Assembly (NCBI GenBank): GCA_002348385.1
Contig: DEBD01000022.1
Location: 18,408-42,286 of the forward strand
Reading direction: 5' to 3'
Source: Gammaproteobacteria bacterium UBA2965
GTDB lineage: Bacteria; Pseudomonadota; Gammaproteobacteria; Pseudomonadales; Azotimanducaceae
DNA length: 23,879 bases
The notes under the pieces were generated by a model. That model saw nothing but the letters and a program-made list of their open reading frames with translations, searched no databases and was not told where the DNA came from. How positions within the stretch are numbered: the first letter of the stretch is position 1; every line of letters begins with the position of its first letter. Made by a program: the position numbers and the translations under genes. Shown here one piece after another: positions 21,577-23,879 of this stretch.

Positions 21577-23109
21577 ATGCAAGACATTATCGAACAGCTT
21601 GAGTCCAGGCGCAGTGCCGCCGAACTGGGTGGCGGCGAGCGCCGTATCGAGGTGCAGCACGCCAAGGGCAAACTCACCGCCCGAGAGCGGCTGTCGCTGT
21701 TACTCGATGAAGGCAGCTTCGAGGAGTGGGACAAGTTCGTCGAGCATCGCTGCAACGACTTCGGCATGGACGAGCAGCGTATACCGGGAGACGGCGTGGT
21801 CACGGGCTACGGCACCATCAACGGCCGCCTGGTGTTCGTGTACAGCCAGGACTTCACCGTATTCGGCGGCGCGCTTTCGGAAGCGCACGCAGAGAAGATC
21901 TGCAAAGTCATGGACCAGGCCATGAAGGTGGGCGCGCCCGTGATCGGGCTGGCTGACTCCGGCGGCGCGCGCATCCAGGAGGGCGTGGCATCGCTGGGCG
22001 CTTACGCCGAGATTTTTCAGCGCAACGTATTGGCGTCCGGCGTGGTGCCGCAGCTCTCGGTGATCATGGGTCCGTGTGCGGGCGGCGCGGTGTACTCGCC
22101 GGCCATTACCGACTTCATCTTCATGGTGAAGGACAGCTCCTATATGTTTGTGACCGGCCCGGACGTGGTCAAAACCGTGACCCACGAAGTGGTCACCCCC
22201 GAAGAACTGGGCGGCGCGCGCGTACATAGCAGCAAATCTGGCGTGGCCGATCTGGCGCTCGACAACGACGTGGAAACGCTGCTCATGACCCGGCGCTTCT
22301 TCGACTTCCTGCCGCCCAACAACAAAGAGCAACCACCGCGCATTCCAACCAGCGACCCCGCGGACCGGCTGGAACCCGCCCTGGATACCTTGGTGCCCGC
22401 AGATCCGTCGCATCCTTACGACATTAAGGAAGTGATCGAAAAGGTGGCCGACGAAGGCGACTTTTTCGAGCTGCAGCCCGACTTCGCCAAAAACATCGTG
22501 GTCGGGTTCATCCGGCTGCAGGGCGCCACTGTGGGCGTGGTCGCCAACCAGCCCATGGTGCTGGCCGGGTGCCTGGACATCGACTCCTCCAAAAAAGGCG
22601 CCCGCTTCGTGCGCTTCTGTGATGCGTTCAACATACCCGTTCTGACCTTCGTGGACGTGCCCGGCTTTATGCCAGGCACCATCCAGGAATACGGCGGCAT
22701 CATCAAAAACGGCGCCAAGCTGCTGTATGCATACGCTGAGTGCACCGTTCCCAAGGTCACCTGCATCACCCGCAAGGCCTATGGCGGTGCCTACGACGTC
22801 ATGGCGTCCAAGCATCTGCGCGGCGACGTCAACTTCGCCTGGCCCAGCGCGGAAATCGCCGTAATGGGCGCCCAGGGTGCCGTGGAGATCATCTTCCGCA
22901 AAGACATCGGCGACCCGGAAAAGATCCAGGCCCGCACCGACGAGTATCAGGACAAATTTGCCAACCCGTTCGTGGCGGCCAGCCGCGGGTACATCGACGA
23001 CGTATTCCTGCCCAGGGAAACGCGCCAACGGCTGTGCCGGTCCTTCGCCATGCTGCGCGACAAGAAACTGGAAAATCCGTGGCGTAAGCACGGCAACATT
23101 CCACTGTAG
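21577..23109 (+). CDS. pccB: Propionyl-CoA carboxylase beta (carboxyltransferase) subunit
   Basis: This 510-residue carboxyltransferase moves CO2 from carboxybiotin to propionyl-CoA, giving methylmalonyl-CoA. The blocks KGKLTARERLSLLLDEGSFE (31-50), VEHRCNDFGM (55-64), DSGGARIQEG (127-136) and GPCAGGAVYSPA (165-176) form the N half. FVDVPGFMPG (358-367), KAYGGAYDVMASKH (400-413) and VMGAQGAVEI (429-438) form the C half. Asp407 in AYDVM matches the residue linked to propionyl over acetyl preference, so PccB is preferred to AccD-type. The ATG at 21577 follows GGGGGAG; the earlier ATG at 21511 adds residues unlike the family. It is followed eight bases later by the biotin-carboxylase gene. Likely role: odd-chain fatty acid, branched amino acid or sterol side-chain catabolism. 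Confidence 0.95.
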   Translation: MQDIIEQLESRRSAAELGGGERRIEVQHAKGKLTARERLSLLLDEGSFEEWDKFVEHRCNDFGMDEQRIPGDGVVTGYGTINGRLVFVYSQDFTVFGGALSEAHAEKICKVMDQAMKVGAPVIGLADSGGARIQEGVASLGAYAEIFQRNVLASGVVPQLSVIMGPCAGGAVYSPAITDFIFMVKDSSYMFVTGPDVVKTVTHEVVTPEELGGARVHSSKSGVADLALDNDVETLLMTRRFFDFLPPNNKEQPPRIPTSDPADRLEPALDTLVPADPSHPYDIKEVIEKVADEGDFFELQPDFAKNIVVGFIRLQGATVGVVANQPMVLAGCLDIDSSKKGARFVRFCDAFNIPVLTFVDVPGFMPGTIQEYGGIIKNGAKLLYAYAECTVPKVTCITRKAYGGAYDVMASKHLRGDVNFAWPSAEIAVMGAQGAVEIIFRKDIGDPEKIQARTDEYQDKFANPFVAASRGYIDDVFLPRETRQRLCRSFAMLRDKKLENPWRKHGNIPL

Positions 23110-23117
23110 GCCAACCC

Positions 23118-23879
23118 ATGTTCAAGAAGATTCTTATTGCCAACCGCGGCGAGATCGCCTGCCGCGTCATTCGCACAGCCCGCAAGATGGGCATAGCCAC
23201 TGTGGCCGTCCACTCCGAGGCGGACAGCCAGGCACTGCACGTCACCATGGCCGACGAAGCGGTAAACATCGGGCCCGCACCTTCCGCAGAGAGCTACCTG
23301 CGCATCGACAAGATCATCGATGCGTGCAAGCAGACCGGAGCGGAGGCCGTTCACCCGGGCTACGGGTTCCTGTCAGAGAATGCACGGTTCTGCAAAGCGC
23401 TAGACGAGGCCGGTATCACCTTTATCGGCCCCGGCATCGAAGCCATCACCGTGATGGGCGACAAGATCGAGTCCAAGCAACTGGCCGACCGTGCCGGCGT
23501 AAACACCATTCCCGGTTATACCGACGTGATCAGCGGCCCCGACCACGCGGTAGAGATCTCCCGCGAGATCGGCTATCCGGTGATGCTCAAGGCCAGTGCC
23601 GGTGGCGGCGGCAAGGGCATGCGGGTGGTGTGGAACGACGACGAGTGCGCGGACGGATTCGAACGGGCGTCAAACGAAGCCCGCTCCAGCTTTGGCGACG
23701 ACCGGGTATTCGCCGAGAAGTTCATCGAAGAACCTCGCCACATCGAAATTCAGGTAATGGCGGACACGCAGGGCAATGTGATCTACCTGGGCGAGCGCGA
23801 GTGCTCCATTCAACGCCGTCACCAGAAGGTCATCGAGGAAGCCCCTTCCCCCTTTATAGACCCGGCAACCCGCAAAGCC
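23118..23879 (+). CDS. pccA: Biotin carboxylase / acyl-CoA carboxylase alpha subunit, 3' truncated by window end
   Basis: The frame opens at ATG 23118 and stays open to the window end (254 codons seen), so only the N-terminal part of the gene is present. It begins MFKKILIANRGEIACRVIRT, the standard biotin-carboxylase start, then AVHPGYGFLSENARF (78-92), the ATP-grasp glycine loop KASAGGGGKGMR (158-169), HIEIQVMAD (208-216) and GERECSIQRRHQK (225-237). All expected ATP and bicarbonate-binding elements so far are intact. It is eight bases after pccB and so is most likely the alpha subunit of propionyl-CoA carboxylase, with a biotin carrier domain expected beyond the window. Geranyl- or methylcrotonyl-CoA carboxylase alpha are less likely because of the PccB-type partner. 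Confidence 0.95.
   Translation, partial: MFKKILIANRGEIACRVIRTARKMGIATVAVHSEADSQALHVTMADEAVNIGPAPSAESYLRIDKIIDACKQTGAEAVHPGYGFLSENARFCKALDEAGITFIGPGIEAITVMGDKIESKQLADRAGVNTIPGYTDVISGPDHAVEISREIGYPVMLKASAGGGGKGMRVVWNDDECADGFERASNEARSSFGDDRVFAEKFIEEPRHIEIQVMADTQGNVIYLGERECSIQRRHQKVIEEAPSPFIDPATRKA

Noticed and set aside
21700..23091. Minus-strand ORF of 463 codons
   Set aside because: It lies fully antisense to pccB, whose motifs and start are unambiguous; His- and Gly-rich shadow translation.
1..23879. CRISPR arrays, insertion sequences or phage genes
   Set aside because: No regularly spaced repeats, transposase motifs, terminal inverted repeats or phage structural genes were seen anywhere in the window.

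Overview
The window looks like chromosomal DNA of a Gram-negative bacterium of the Pseudomonadota, probably a Gammaproteobacterium. It has a TonB-dependent outer-membrane receptor, a tRNA-Gly(GCC) much like that of E. coli, and a PccB/PccA propionyl-CoA carboxylase locus. No marker gene fixes the genus.

The main structural result is a probable genomic island in a tRNA-Gly gene. The 3' part of an intact tRNA-Gly(GCC) ends at base 59; its 5' end lies left of the window. A 52-base copy of its 3' half (anticodon stem to CCA plus two bases) recurs at 16401-16452 without any 5' half. The two copies (10-61 and 16401-16452) agree at 48 of 52 positions and bracket about 16.4 kb. DNA right of the second copy is richer in G+C in hand-counted rows (62-75%) than rows inside the bracket (42-58%). 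No integrase, transposase or transcriptional regulator is recognisable inside.

Region 1 (60-623) has no convincing gene, only a 72-codon ORF starting with a Tat-like signal. Region 2 (624-5735, minus strand) is a probable operon: TonB-dependent receptor, SDR dehydrogenase, SnoaL-like protein, VOC protein, second SnoaL-like protein. Region 3 (6218-8105, plus) runs divergently: a paralogous SDR and a luciferase-like, probably F420-dependent, oxidoreductase. Region 4 (8338-11944, plus) holds two enolase-superfamily enzymes and an overlapping MFS transporter. Region 5 (11962-16191) holds an amidohydrolase/decarboxylase-type enzyme, a TauD/TfdA-like dioxygenase and a PQQ- and haem c-containing alcohol dehydrogenase. 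Together the 13 genes read as an uptake-and-catabolism cassette for an unidentified small oxygenated or carboxylated, perhaps cyclic, organic compound. The substrate cannot be named from sequence.

Region 6 (16475-21436, minus) is likely backbone: a drug-exporter-type MFS gene followed within a few bases by hyuA- and hyuB-like hydantoinase/oxoprolinase genes. Region 7 (21577-end, plus) is the propionyl-CoA carboxylase pair pccB and pccA, the latter cut by the window end.
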